DNA from: a bacterium
GTDB taxonomy: Bacteria; Blakebacterota; Blakebacteria; Blakebacterales; Blakebacteraceae
Reading direction: 5' to 3'
Length of the DNA: 8,445 nt
Assembly (NCBI GenBank): GCA_025774205.1
Contig: JALGWK010000059.1
Coordinates: forward strand, 1-8,445
A model generated the notes under the pieces. It saw only the letters and a program-made list of their open reading frames with translations, made no database searches and was not told the DNA's origin. Position numbers and translations under genes: made by a program. Below are positions 1 through 7,388 of the stretch, in pieces. Each line of letters opens with the position of its first letter. The stretch's first letter is position 1.

Positions 1-85
1 TCGGCGGATGTCGGGAATGTGCATTAGACATAGGAGGTGCCGCCGGCACACCTCACCCACCAGGATGCTCGACAGGGGGACCACC
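1..85 (+). promoter_or_regulatory. Leader upstream of the PurF-like gene, with a short hairpin
   Basis: No complete gene fits here. A perfect 5-bp inverted repeat, GTGCC (37-41) and GGCAC (45-49), has a 3-base loop and could form a small hairpin. It overlaps the end of a Shine-Dalgarno-like AGGAGG at 32-37 that serves no obvious start codon. An open frame from base 1 ends at TAG 25-27 and could be the tail of an upstream gene, but eight codons are too few to tell. I could not pick out a convincing -35/-10 pair. The reading frame of the next gene is open back to base 8, but that extension (Arg/His/Cys-rich) does not look like a PurF N-terminus. Confidence 0.25.
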
Positions 86-1495
86 ATGGGCGGATTCTTC
101 GGAGTCACCGCTGCCGATGACTGCGTGACCGATCTCTTCTTCGGGACCGATTATCACTCCCACCTGGGAACGATGCGCGGAGGACTCGCGACGAAGAATT
201 CAGGCGGAATTGTCCGCTTCATCCACGACATCACCAACACCCCCTTCCGCTCCAAATTCGAGAACGATGTCTCGAAACTGCACGGCAACCGTGGGATCGG
301 CGTGATCAGCGACCACGACGACCAGCCGCTCATCATCCGCTCTCACCTGGGAACGTTCGCGATTGTAACCGTCGGCGTCATCCAGAACATCGAGGAGATC
401 ATCCAGAAGACTTTCTCTGAGCGACGGGCCTTCTTGTCGGAGATGAGCGGTGCGACCACCAGCCCCACCGAGGTGACAGCGATGCTGATCACCCAGGAGG
501 ACTCCTTCACCGCAGGTCTCACGGCGGCCCAGGAGGCGATCGACGGATCGTGTTCCATTCTCCTCCTCACCGACGAGGGTATCTACGCCGCGCGCGACCG
601 GCTGGGACGGACGCCGGTGATCCTGGGGAAGAAGGAAGACGGCACCAGGGCTGTCACGATGGAGACGTGCGCCCTCCCCAATCTGGAATTCACCTGGGAG
701 CGCGACCTCGGTCCGGGTGAGATCGTGCGGATGACCGAGGATGGCGTCGAACAGATGAAGCCGCCGGGCGAAGAGATGAAGATCTGCGCCTTCCTCTGGG
801 TCTACTACGGCTACCCTGCCTCCCACTACGAGGGGATCAATGTCGAACAGGTCCGCTATCGATGTGGCGCGGCCCTCTCCCGACGCGAGGATCCCGACGT
901 GAAGGTCGACATGGTCTGCGGTATTCCAGATTCCGGCACCGGTCACGCGATCGGATACGCCCAGGAATCGGGGATCCCCTACGGACGCCCCTATGTAAAG
1001 TACACGCCGACCTGGCCGCGCAGCTTCATGCCGCAGGATCAGACGATCCGCGACCTGGTGGCAAAGATGAAACTGATCCAGGTCCCCGACCTGATCGATG
1101 GGAAGAGCCTCCTCTTCTGTGAGGATTCGATCGTCCGGGGCACCCAGCTGCAGGACACGGTGCAGCGTCTTTACGAGGGCGGCGCCAAAGAGATCCACAT
1201 GCGCCCGGCCTGTCCGCCGCTGGTGCACGGCTGCCGCTACCTCAACTTCTCCCGCTCGAGATCGGAACTCGACCTGGCAGGACGACGCGCGCTGGCCGAA
1301 CTGGAAGGCACTGCGGAGGAAGTTCCCCCCGCCTACTCAGATCCCGACACCGACGAGTACAAAGCCATGGTCGAGAAGGTGCGTGACCGGCTGAAACTGA
1401 CTACACTCACCTATCAGCGTCTCGATGATCTCATCGAGGCGATCGGCCTGCCGCGGGAGAAGGTCTGCACCTACTGCTGGGACAAGCAGGGGTAG
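86..1495 (+). CDS. PurF-type amidophosphoribosyltransferase homologue with a degenerate glutaminase domain
   Basis: This 469-residue protein has the two-domain layout of PurF, the first committed enzyme of purine synthesis, which makes phosphoribosylamine from PRPP and glutamine. ATG 86 is chosen because AGGGGGA (74-80) lies just upstream and because GGFFG then aligns with the PurF N-terminus. The C-terminal phosphoribosyltransferase domain looks functional: PDSG near residue 282 and a PRPP loop CEDSIVRGT at 345-353. Four cysteines (234, 383, 461, 464, the last pair as CTYC) align with the 4Fe-4S ligands of Bacillus PurF. The N-terminal amidotransferase domain keeps its framework, but Cys1 is Gly2, the RYST arginine is Ser75, the HNGN asparagine is Val96 and the SDTEV aspartate is Pro127. 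Glutamine hydrolysis is therefore unlikely. It may use free ammonia or another amine, or serve another role. I recall similar Cys-less homologues annotated as PurF in other bacteria, but could not check. Membership of the family is firm; purine synthesis as its job is not. Confidence 0.88.
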   Translation: MGGFFGVTAADDCVTDLFFGTDYHSHLGTMRGGLATKNSGGIVRFIHDITNTPFRSKFENDVSKLHGNRGIGVISDHDDQPLIIRSHLGTFAIVTVGVIQNIEEIIQKTFSERRAFLSEMSGATTSPTEVTAMLITQEDSFTAGLTAAQEAIDGSCSILLLTDEGIYAARDRLGRTPVILGKKEDGTRAVTMETCALPNLEFTWERDLGPGEIVRMTEDGVEQMKPPGEEMKICAFLWVYYGYPASHYEGINVEQVRYRCGAALSRREDPDVKVDMVCGIPDSGTGHAIGYAQESGIPYGRPYVKYTPTWPRSFMPQDQTIRDLVAKMKLIQVPDLIDGKSLLFCEDSIVRGTQLQDTVQRLYEGGAKEIHMRPACPPLVHGCRYLNFSRSRSELDLAGRRALAELEGTAEEVPPAYSDPDTDEYKAMVEKVRDRLKLTTLTYQRLDDLIEAIGLPREKVCTYCWDKQG

Positions 1496-1548
1496 AACCG
1501 GAACGACCTCTCCCCCCGGACGGCCGCCACCGGACGAAAAGGAGCGGC
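1496..1548 (+). promoter_or_regulatory. Short spacer carrying the hydrolase ribosome binding site
   Basis: The 53 bases between the PurF-like gene and the glycosidase gene contain AAGGAG at 1539-1544, four bases before ATG 1549, which supports that start. No stem followed by a T-run is visible, so transcription may continue from the upstream gene. Confidence 0.5.
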
Positions 1549-4500
1549 ATGCAGCGGTCGGTCAACCGAACGGTAATCAGGACCGCGCTCCTCGCGGCTT
1601 TTTCCTTCCTGGCGATTCCGCTCCTGACGATCTCGTCGTGTTCCCACCCTCAGCGCTTCTCCCCGTCAGGAACAGAGCGTGAACCGATTGCTCTCTGGGA
1701 TCTCCAGCCTGCCGCCTACCTGAACGGTTATACCCGATCGCTCCTCGGCGATCCCTTCGTCTACCACTCCCCCCATCCCGATGTGGGCACCTCCCTGCTC
1801 TCCCGCGCGACCGAACACCTCATGGAGATCGCCTGGGAGACCGCCCCCCTGCCCGGGGGCTTCGACTCGCCCTCCGCGATCTTTGTCTGGATGTGCGGGA
1901 TCCAGCGCGGACCGCCGGCGGCTCATGAATTCCACTTGAGTATCGACGGGGAGCGGGCCTTCACCTTCTCAACCATGCATGACGGCGCGCCTGAGGAGTG
2001 GGAGATCTCTGATGGTGAGGGTGCCCGACTCGGTTTCCGGTCGGTCATGACCGATCGTTACGACGATCTCATGGGTTACATGTACCTGGAGATGCCGCGT
2101 CGGCGCCTGGTTCCCGGGGAATCGCTCTCGCTCAGCGTGGTCGGGGAACAGGCCGGCAGCAACGACTGGTACATGACCTTCGAACACCGGGTCGCCCAGC
2201 AGGTCACCCTGATCCCCGAACCGGCCCTCGTGCGTGAAGCGGACGGGATTCATCAACTGATCCGGGTCGATGTCGAACACCTGGGTGAACCGTCGGAGGC
2301 GGTCATACGCGTGGCCGGCCGCGAGATCGGCCGGCTTCCGGTCGCTCTCGGCTACAATTCGCTCAACACCTCCCTCCCCGCCGTCGAGGAACCAGCCGAA
2401 GTGGTTGTCGAGGTCGCGATCGAGGGCTATCCCGTCCGGGAGCGGACCTTCACCCTTGCGCCGGTCGAGCACCGGGAGATGTACCTCCTCCACCACTCCC
2501 ACGTCGACATCGGTTACACCCACGTCCAGGAGGAGGTCATCCGGATCCAGTCGGAGAACCTCAAGCAGGCGATCGAGCTCGGACGGCAAACCCGTGACTA
2601 CCCGGAGGATTCCCGTTTCCGCTGGAACACCGAAGTGGTCTGGGCGGTCGATGAATACCTGCGCCGGGCGGCCTGGTTCGAGCGGGATCAGCTCTACGAG
2701 GCGATCCGGGAGGGATGGATCGGAATCGACGGACTCTACGCCAACGTGCTCACCGGTCTCTGCCGGCCGGAGGAGTTGTTACGGCTCTTCGATGCCGCCC
2801 GCGATCTCTCGGAGGAGACCGGCGTCACCATCGACGCGGCGATGATCATCGACATCCCCGGCTACACCTGGGGCCTGGTGCCGGCCATGGCGCAAAGCGG
2901 GATCCGCTACTTCTCGATCGGTACCAACACCGGCCACCGGATCGGGTCGATCATCCGGGAACTGGGCGACCGTCCCTTCTGGTGGGAGTCCCCCTCCGGC
3001 AATGAACGGGTCCTCTGCTGGGTCGCCGGTCGCGGTTACTCGTGGTTCCACACCGGGCTCGGAGCGACCTCGATCCGCACCCACCTCCAGAGCGGCCCCC
3101 TCCTCTCCTACCTGAGGGACCTCGACGCCTCCGGCTGGCCGTATGAGATGGTCTCCTTCCACTACAACATCGGATCGGACAACGGCCCCCCCGATCCGGG
3201 ACTATCCGATTTCGTAAGGGAGTGGAACGATCGCTACGTCACCCCCCGTCTCATCATCTCGACCACCTCGGAGATGATGGGCGAGTTCGAGCGCCGATAC
3301 GGCGACACCCTGCCCGTCAGGCGGGGTGACCTCACCGGCTACTGGGAGGACGGGGCCGCTTCTTCGGCGCTGGAGACCGCCATGAACCGCGCTTCGGCCG
3401 AGCGGCTGGTGCAGGCCGAGGCCCTCCGGGCGATGCTCAGGGCGCAGGAGACTCCCCGGACAGCCCCCTCCGATGTGGTGGTGACGGGCCTCGGAACTGA
3501 CGCGGAATTCTCCGCAAGTCTGACCGCTTACATCACTGAAGGTTGGCGCAACGTACTTCTCTACTCCGAGCATACCTGGGGTTCATGGGACAGTATCAGC
3601 GACCCGGAGAGTGAGTTCACCCGCCAGCAGTGGGAGTTCAAGCGGGAATATGCTCTTGAAGCTGACGAACGATCACGATCGATACTCGGTCTGTTCCTCG
3701 GCGAGTCCCTGTTGGCGGATATTTCAGGTGACTATCCCTCGGCGGTGACGACGATCGATGTCTTCAACACCTGCTCGTGGGACCGGACCGAGGTGGTCAC
3801 GATCCCGGCGGACGTACCCAGAGCAGGCAACCAGGTCCGGGATTCTTCGGGGAGCGTCCTCCCTTCACAGGTGCTCGCGAACCACGACCTGGTGTTCCTG
3901 GCTCCCTCTGTCCCCGCCTTCGGCGCGAGACGGTTCACCCTCGGACCGGATGACGGGGAGCTGCCCGACCCGCGGCTCCGGGGCGGGGTCGTGGTGGAGG
4001 GGAACACGATGCGCGACAGCCTCCTCACGGTCACCATCGACGGTGAGAGCGGCACGATCTCATCCCTGCGGGCGGCCGGCATCCCGATCGACCTTGTCGA
4101 CACCGCCGACGGGGCCGGCCTGAACGAGTACCTCCATGTGGCTGGCCGCACACCGGACGATCCGGCCAGGTCGGGACCGGTTTCGATCACCGTGGTCGAC
4201 CGGGGTCCGCTGGTGGCATCGATCGAGATCACCTCGGAGGCTCCCGGACTGCGACAGCTCACGCGGAGGATCAGACTGATCGACCGGCACGGCAGGGTCG
4301 ACATCACCGACACCCTTGACAAGGAGCGTGTATACAACCCGGAGGGACTACACCTCAGGTTCCCCTTCAACATCCCCGAACCGGTTATTCGGATCGACGC
4401 CGCCTGGGGGCATTACCGTCCCGGACCCGACCAGATCCCCGGCTCCTGCCGGAACTTCTTCCCGGTCCAGCGCTGGGTCGATGTCTCGAACGATGACTTC

Positions 4501-5040
4501 GGCGTCACCTGGACCAGCCTCGATGCCCCCATGATGGAGATCGGGGAGATCACCACCGACCCGATCGCGACCGGCTGGCTGGAGGATGTGGCTCCCTCGG
4601 CCACCATCCTCTCCTATGTCATGAACAACTATTGGGAGACCAACTTCCGGGCGTACCAGGAAGGTCCGGTCACATTCAGGTACGCCATCCGGCCGCACAC
4701 CGGCTTCGATCCGGGAGCTGCCCTCCGCTTCGGGGTCGAGGCGACCCAGCCACTCCTCGTGGTCCCGGTCGATCCTGGAACACCGGAGGTGGAGCCGCTT
4801 CTGGTGGTCGGTTCAGACCGGGTGGTCGCCTCCTCTTTGAGCGTGGCGCCCGACGGCGAGGGACTCCTGCTCCGTCTGTTCAACACCGGTGACAGCCCGG
4901 AATACGCCTCGCTCGTGTTCACCAGCGATCTGCTGGCAGACGTCTGGCTGAGCGACCTGTCGGGAAGACGGGGGAGAATGCTGACCGAACAGCCCCTGAT
5001 ACCTGCCTTCGGCATCGTGACGCTTTATATATCGTTCTGA
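1549..5040 (+). CDS. Glycoside hydrolase family 38-type (alpha-mannosidase-like) lipoprotein
   Basis: The 1163-residue product starts with a lipoprotein signal: basic residues, a hydrophobic core (about 13-28) and lipobox ISSC with Cys31, so it should be lipid-anchored outside the cytoplasmic membrane. Residues 32 to about 305 form a beta-rich N-terminal region I do not recognise. The GH38 catalytic part begins at 311 with HHSHVDIGYTH, where His318 and Asp320 match the zinc ligands of the family HSHxDxGW motif. Asp435 in IIDIPGYTWGL is the probable nucleophile. FHYNIGSDNG (His538) and EHTWGSW (Glu674-His675) are later conserved-looking blocks; His675 is the best candidate for the last zinc ligand, by inference. 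From about 740 onwards the protein looks like the beta-sandwich C-terminus of GH38 enzymes. Retaining exo-mannosidase chemistry is expected from the family, but this HVDIGYT subgroup is divergent and the sugar is unknown. AAGGAG lies four bases before ATG 1549. It is longer than many GH38 enzymes because of the N-terminal region. Confidence 0.85.
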   Translation: MQRSVNRTVIRTALLAAFSFLAIPLLTISSCSHPQRFSPSGTEREPIALWDLQPAAYLNGYTRSLLGDPFVYHSPHPDVGTSLLSRATEHLMEIAWETAPLPGGFDSPSAIFVWMCGIQRGPPAAHEFHLSIDGERAFTFSTMHDGAPEEWEISDGEGARLGFRSVMTDRYDDLMGYMYLEMPRRRLVPGESLSLSVVGEQAGSNDWYMTFEHRVAQQVTLIPEPALVREADGIHQLIRVDVEHLGEPSEAVIRVAGREIGRLPVALGYNSLNTSLPAVEEPAEVVVEVAIEGYPVRERTFTLAPVEHREMYLLHHSHVDIGYTHVQEEVIRIQSENLKQAIELGRQTRDYPEDSRFRWNTEVVWAVDEYLRRAAWFERDQLYEAIREGWIGIDGLYANVLTGLCRPEELLRLFDAARDLSEETGVTIDAAMIIDIPGYTWGLVPAMAQSGIRYFSIGTNTGHRIGSIIRELGDRPFWWESPSGNERVLCWVAGRGYSWFHTGLGATSIRTHLQSGPLLSYLRDLDASGWPYEMVSFHYNIGSDNGPPDPGLSDFVREWNDRYVTPRLIISTTSEMMGEFERRYGDTLPVRRGDLTGYWEDGAASSALETAMNRASAERLVQAEALRAMLRAQETPRTAPSDVVVTGLGTDAEFSASLTAYITEGWRNVLLYSEHTWGSWDSISDPESEFTRQQWEFKREYALEADERSRSILGLFLGESLLADISGDYPSAVTTIDVFNTCSWDRTEVVTIPADVPRAGNQVRDSSGSVLPSQVLANHDLVFLAPSVPAFGARRFTLGPDDGELPDPRLRGGVVVEGNTMRDSLLTVTIDGESGTISSLRAAGIPIDLVDTADGAGLNEYLHVAGRTPDDPARSGPVSITVVDRGPLVASIEITSEAPGLRQLTRRIRLIDRHGRVDITDTLDKERVYNPEGLHLRFPFNIPEPVIRIDAAWGHYRPGPDQIPGSCRNFFPVQRWVDVSNDDFGVTWTSLDAPMMEIGEITTDPIATGWLEDVAPSATILSYVMNNYWETNFRAYQEGPVTFRYAIRPHTGFDPGAALRFGVEATQPLLVVPVDPGTPEVEPLLVVGSDRVVASSLSVAPDGEGLLLRLFNTGDSPEYASLVFTSDLLADVWLSDLSGRRGRMLTEQPLIPAFGIVTLYISF

Positions 5041-5046
5041 TCTTCG

Positions 5047-5073
5047 GCCTGTTCGCCGGTTACTCCGACAGGC
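5047..5073. terminator. Possible bidirectional hairpin between convergent genes
   Basis: GCCTGT (5047-5052) and ACAGGC (5068-5073) are perfect inverted repeats. Inside them CGG (5057-5059) can pair with CCG (5065-5067) around a TTACT loop. The structure sits at the junction of two convergent genes, where a shared terminator would be useful, and extends into the last codons of the minus-strand gene. There is no T-run on either side, so intrinsic termination is uncertain. Confidence 0.3.
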
Positions 5074-6424
5074 TCCTGGTGTCGCCGCGCGCCACCCTGA
5101 GACAGGGCGGGATCAGGAATATGTTTCCGGCCAGCCGGCCGACCATGAAGGCGATCGCCGCGGCCGTGGCCCCCACCGCCCCGAACACATGGATCGTCAG
5201 CAACAGCACTGCCACGATCCCGCCCATCTCAATGACCGTCGCCCAGCTGATCGGACCGGTCCTGCGGGCGTGCACGAGGAAGCCGCGCTGGAAGGAGAGG
5301 AGTACCGAGAACGCCGGCAGCAGCATCAGGATGCGGGTCGGCGCCAGAGCGAAGTCGGTGAGTTCCGGGCTCAGCCCGGAGATCGTCTCGTACCATACCC
5401 GCGATAGCGGTGTCCAGGCGATGATGGTTAAGACCGCCGTCGCGGCGATCGCGAGCCAGAGGGCGAACCGGCCCAGTTCGGCCAGGTGCTCCCGGTGCCG
5501 GCCGATGAGGACGATCACCACCTCCTGGAAGCTCAGGCCTACGCTCCTGAAAATGAAGGTGAGCGCATTCAGCACCGGCAGCACTGCCAGCGACTCCAAC
5601 GGGTACCGGGCGTGGCCCATGAAGAAGGTCACCACCGGGTGGACCGCCAGGCTGATCACCGAGGTGAGCGCCAGCGGATAATAGAAGTTGGCGATCCCGC
5701 CGTAGCTCAGGATCCACTCGCAATCGCCGGTCCCGTCGTCATTCAGCAGACGGTTGACTGTTCCCCGCACCATCAGCCTGCTGGCGATCGATTCGATGGT
5801 AACCGCGATGGAGAGCGCGGCCGCGCCGATGTGCGATCCCGGCAGGTCAGTAAATGCATGCAGCAGCAGCGCCGACAGCACGATTGATGAGAGCCGGATG
5901 ATGGTGCCGTAGGCGACCCGCCGGGTGAGGTTGTCCCGGATCAGCAGGCCCTGGTAGAAACGCCGGAAACCGATCGCGGCCGGCCACGGGATCATCAGGA
6001 TCAGCGCCCCATGGATCAGGTCGGCGACCTCGTCAGGCAGGTTCATGAAGTCACGCACGATCAGATCGAAGACCGGCCGAAGGAGCACGATCAGCATCGC
6101 CGCTGTCACGATGACGTTCAGCAGGACGGTGAAATTCCTCAGTTTCCGGTAGTTGTGAGCACAATCGACCAGGGCGGTGGAGGCGCTCATCAGCATGATC
6201 ACCGGCGCTTCCACGATGATCGCGAAGGCGAAGGCTACCCCGTAGGCGGCCAGGTTGAACTTCGGATCGGGCATCCGCGCGATGATGGCCGCCAGGAAGG
6301 GGCCCTCCAGGGATATCATCAGCCAGGTGGCGGCCAGTGGCGCCCAGAGGAGCGCGATGCGCCGGGTGCCCAGGCGGTCAGGGGACCTCCCGTCAATCTC
6401 CTGTCGATCTCCGATCAGCCCCAC
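5060..6424 (-). CDS. MATE/MOP-superfamily-like 12-TM membrane transporter (possibly ANKH-like)
   Basis: The 454-residue protein is strongly hydrophobic. About 12 membrane segments can be placed near 24-48, 58-82, 98-117, 135-160, 170-190, 198-215, 243-268, 278-306, 318-338, 360-378, 393-412 and 416-438. The two halves resemble each other: FYQGLLIR...GTIIRL (156-178) aligns without gaps to FQRGFLVH...ATVIEM (378-400), an offset of 222 residues. This fits the two six-helix bundles of MATE/MOP exporters. Blocks such as AAYGVAFAFAIIVEAP (59-74) and WPAAIGFRRFYQG (147-159) remind me of bacterial proteins related to the progressive-ankylosis (ANKH) family, but that is from memory. The substrate is unknown. 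The start is GTG (6424-6422), with AAGGA seven bases upstream on the minus strand; no ATG lies closer than codon 36. It converges on the glycosidase gene with 19 bases between stops. Confidence 0.75.
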   Translation of the reverse strand: MGLIGDRQEIDGRSPDRLGTRRIALLWAPLAATWLMISLEGPFLAAIIARMPDPKFNLAAYGVAFAFAIIVEAPVIMLMSASTALVDCAHNYRKLRNFTVLLNVIVTAAMLIVLLRPVFDLIVRDFMNLPDEVADLIHGALILMIPWPAAIGFRRFYQGLLIRDNLTRRVAYGTIIRLSSIVLSALLLHAFTDLPGSHIGAAALSIAVTIESIASRLMVRGTVNRLLNDDGTGDCEWILSYGGIANFYYPLALTSVISLAVHPVVTFFMGHARYPLESLAVLPVLNALTFIFRSVGLSFQEVVIVLIGRHREHLAELGRFALWLAIAATAVLTIIAWTPLSRVWYETISGLSPELTDFALAPTRILMLLPAFSVLLSFQRGFLVHARRTGPISWATVIEMGGIVAVLLLTIHVFGAVGATAAAIAFMVGRLAGNIFLIPPCLRVARGDTRSLSE

Positions 6425-6495
6425 CAGTCGTCCTTCGCTGCAGACAGGAATCTCGGTGGACGTCCGTCCTCCGACGGTTTCCTCCAGTGATCCCG

Positions 6496-6527
6496 GGCAC
6501 AGTCACAGTGTGCCGCTTCCATGTGAC
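6496..6527. repeat. Two overlapping inverted repeats
   Basis: GGCACA (6496-6501) pairs with TGTGCC (6509-6514) across a 7-base loop. GTCACA (6502-6507) pairs with TGTGAC (6522-6527) across 14 bases. The two overlap, so as RNA only one could form at a time; as DNA, the dyads could be a regulator site. Arms are only 6 bp, so chance is possible. Confidence 0.35.
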
Positions 6528-6573
6528 ACGATGAAGAACGGTAATCGGGCTCGCGCCGACAGCACCCATTTTC

Positions 6574-6590
6574 AGGATGGCGGTCATCCT
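6574..6590 (+). repeat. Hairpin in the leader of the activation-domain gene
   Basis: AGGATG (6574-6579) and CATCCT (6585-6590) are perfect inverted repeats around GCGGT. The hairpin ends 15 bases before the AAGGAG ribosome binding site at 6606. It contains the upstream in-frame ATG 6577, a further reason not to use that codon as the start. A role in translation control is only a possibility. Confidence 0.35.
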
Positions 6591-6618
6591 TCAGGGCCTG
6601 TATAGAAGGAGCATGTCT

Positions 6619-7326
6619 GTGTTCATCCATGAATGCGCCACCAGGGGAATCGAACCTGACCGGTCGTCGGTCCTCGGTCTGCTCGGATATCCGGCAGACA
6701 CAGAACCGGCGGACGGGATCTCCGACCTGGTCGACCGGGCCTTCGAGCTCTTCCACCGTACGGCGGCGCCCCGCGGCATATCGACCGTCATATCGGTCGA
6801 TGAGTTCGACACGATCTGGCCCGGAGAGGGGATGAACGATCCCGAGGCCGTCCTCGGTCCGATCTACCCTCTCGCCGACCGGCTCGCTCTCTCCGCCGTT
6901 ACGCTGGGCCAGGAGGTGAGCGACACCATCACCCGACTCTTCGACGAGAACGATTTTGCGTTCGCGACCATCTTCGACGCGGTGGCTTCGGGAGGAGCGG
7001 ACCGGCTGGCTGATGTTATGATGCAGGCTCACCTGGAACGGTTCGATCCGGCCGGTGAGGATCCACCCGGCATAGGGAGTCTGCTTTACAGTCCCGGGTA
7101 CTGCGGCTGGCATGTGAGTGGTCAGCGAGCCCTCTTCCGGCGGCTCCAGCCCGGACAGATCGGGATCGAGCTGCTCGAGAGCTGCCTCATGCGACCGTCG
7201 AAGTCGGTCTCCGGTGTGATCGTGACGGGACCGGTCGAGATACACCGCTTCGTACCCGATTTCGGTTACTGCGCGAACTGTGCGACGAAGAGCTGCCGCG
7301 AGCGGATCGCTTCGCTCGCGGTATGA
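6619..7326 (+). CDS. Stand-alone methionine synthase activation-domain protein (MetH reactivation)
   Basis: The roughly 235-residue protein matches the C-terminal activation domain of cobalamin-dependent methionine synthase. That domain binds S-adenosylmethionine and allows inactive cob(II)alamin to be reduced and remethylated. Key blocks are YSPGYCGWHVSGQ (157-169), equivalent to the PGY SAM-binding loop, and ESCLMRPSKSVSG (187-199). The tail carries CANCATKSC (Cys218, 221, 226), a C-x2-C-x4-C pattern that may bind a metal and is absent from E. coli MetH. The chosen start is GTG 6619, because AAGGAG 6606-6611 is seven bases away; ATG 6613 is one base from it, and ATG 6577 has no ribosome binding site. 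No cobalamin-binding DxHxxG module is present, so the partner must be elsewhere. Thermotoga maritima also has this domain as a separate protein beside a shortened MetH. The next gene encodes the homocysteine domain, supporting a split enzyme. Other corrinoid methyltransferases could also be the client. Confidence 0.82.
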   Translation: MFIHECATRGIEPDRSSVLGLLGYPADTEPADGISDLVDRAFELFHRTAAPRGISTVISVDEFDTIWPGEGMNDPEAVLGPIYPLADRLALSAVTLGQEVSDTITRLFDENDFAFATIFDAVASGGADRLADVMMQAHLERFDPAGEDPPGIGSLLYSPGYCGWHVSGQRALFRRLQPGQIGIELLESCLMRPSKSVSGVIVTGPVEIHRFVPDFGYCANCATKSCRERIASLAV

Positions 7327-7388
7327 GAATGATGACATGAGGTCCATCAGGAGTGGTGGACCGGCACCCGATCCAGGAGCGTGAGCGA

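Larger units (their letters stand above)
6425..6618. promoter_or_regulatory. Divergent intergenic spacer, likely promoters for both flanking genes
   Basis: These 194 bases separate the minus-strand transporter from the plus-strand activation-domain gene, so promoters on both strands are expected, but I cannot name a confident -35/-10 pair. TATAGA at 6601-6606 overlaps the ribosome binding site and is an unlikely -10. Inverted repeats are present and listed separately. No cobalamin-riboswitch B12 box was recognised. AAGGA on the minus strand serves the transporter GTG. AAGGAG at 6606-6611 lies seven bases before GTG 6619 and decides the start of the next gene. Confidence 0.45.

Noticed and set aside
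8-85. N-terminal extension of the PurF-like protein from ATG 8
   Set aside because: The 26 extra residues are Arg/His/Cys-rich and unlike any PurF leader. ATG 86 has a ribosome binding site and aligns with the family start.
200-1228. A 342-codon open frame on the minus strand, opposite the PurF-like gene
   Set aside because: Its product (Arg/Asp/Gly/Val-rich) matches no family, and it lies fully opposite a clear gene. Long antisense frames are expected in GC-rich coding DNA.
3732-4373. A 213-codon minus-strand open frame within the glycosidase gene
   Set aside because: It is Ser/Arg/Pro-rich with no family features, as expected from the complement of the GH38 C-terminal domain.
6502-6527. 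CRP-type operator
   Set aside because: CRP sites read TGTGA-N6-TCACA. Here the arms are in the opposite order with a 14-base spacer.
6425-6618. Cobalamin or SAM riboswitch ahead of the methionine genes
   Set aside because: No B12 box or SAM-I core sequence could be found, and the inverted repeats are too short and in the wrong arrangement.
6415-7347. A 310-codon minus-strand open frame opposite the activation-domain gene
   Set aside because: It covers a well-supported plus-strand gene, crosses the divergent spacer and overlaps the transporter start. The peptide has no recognisable motif.
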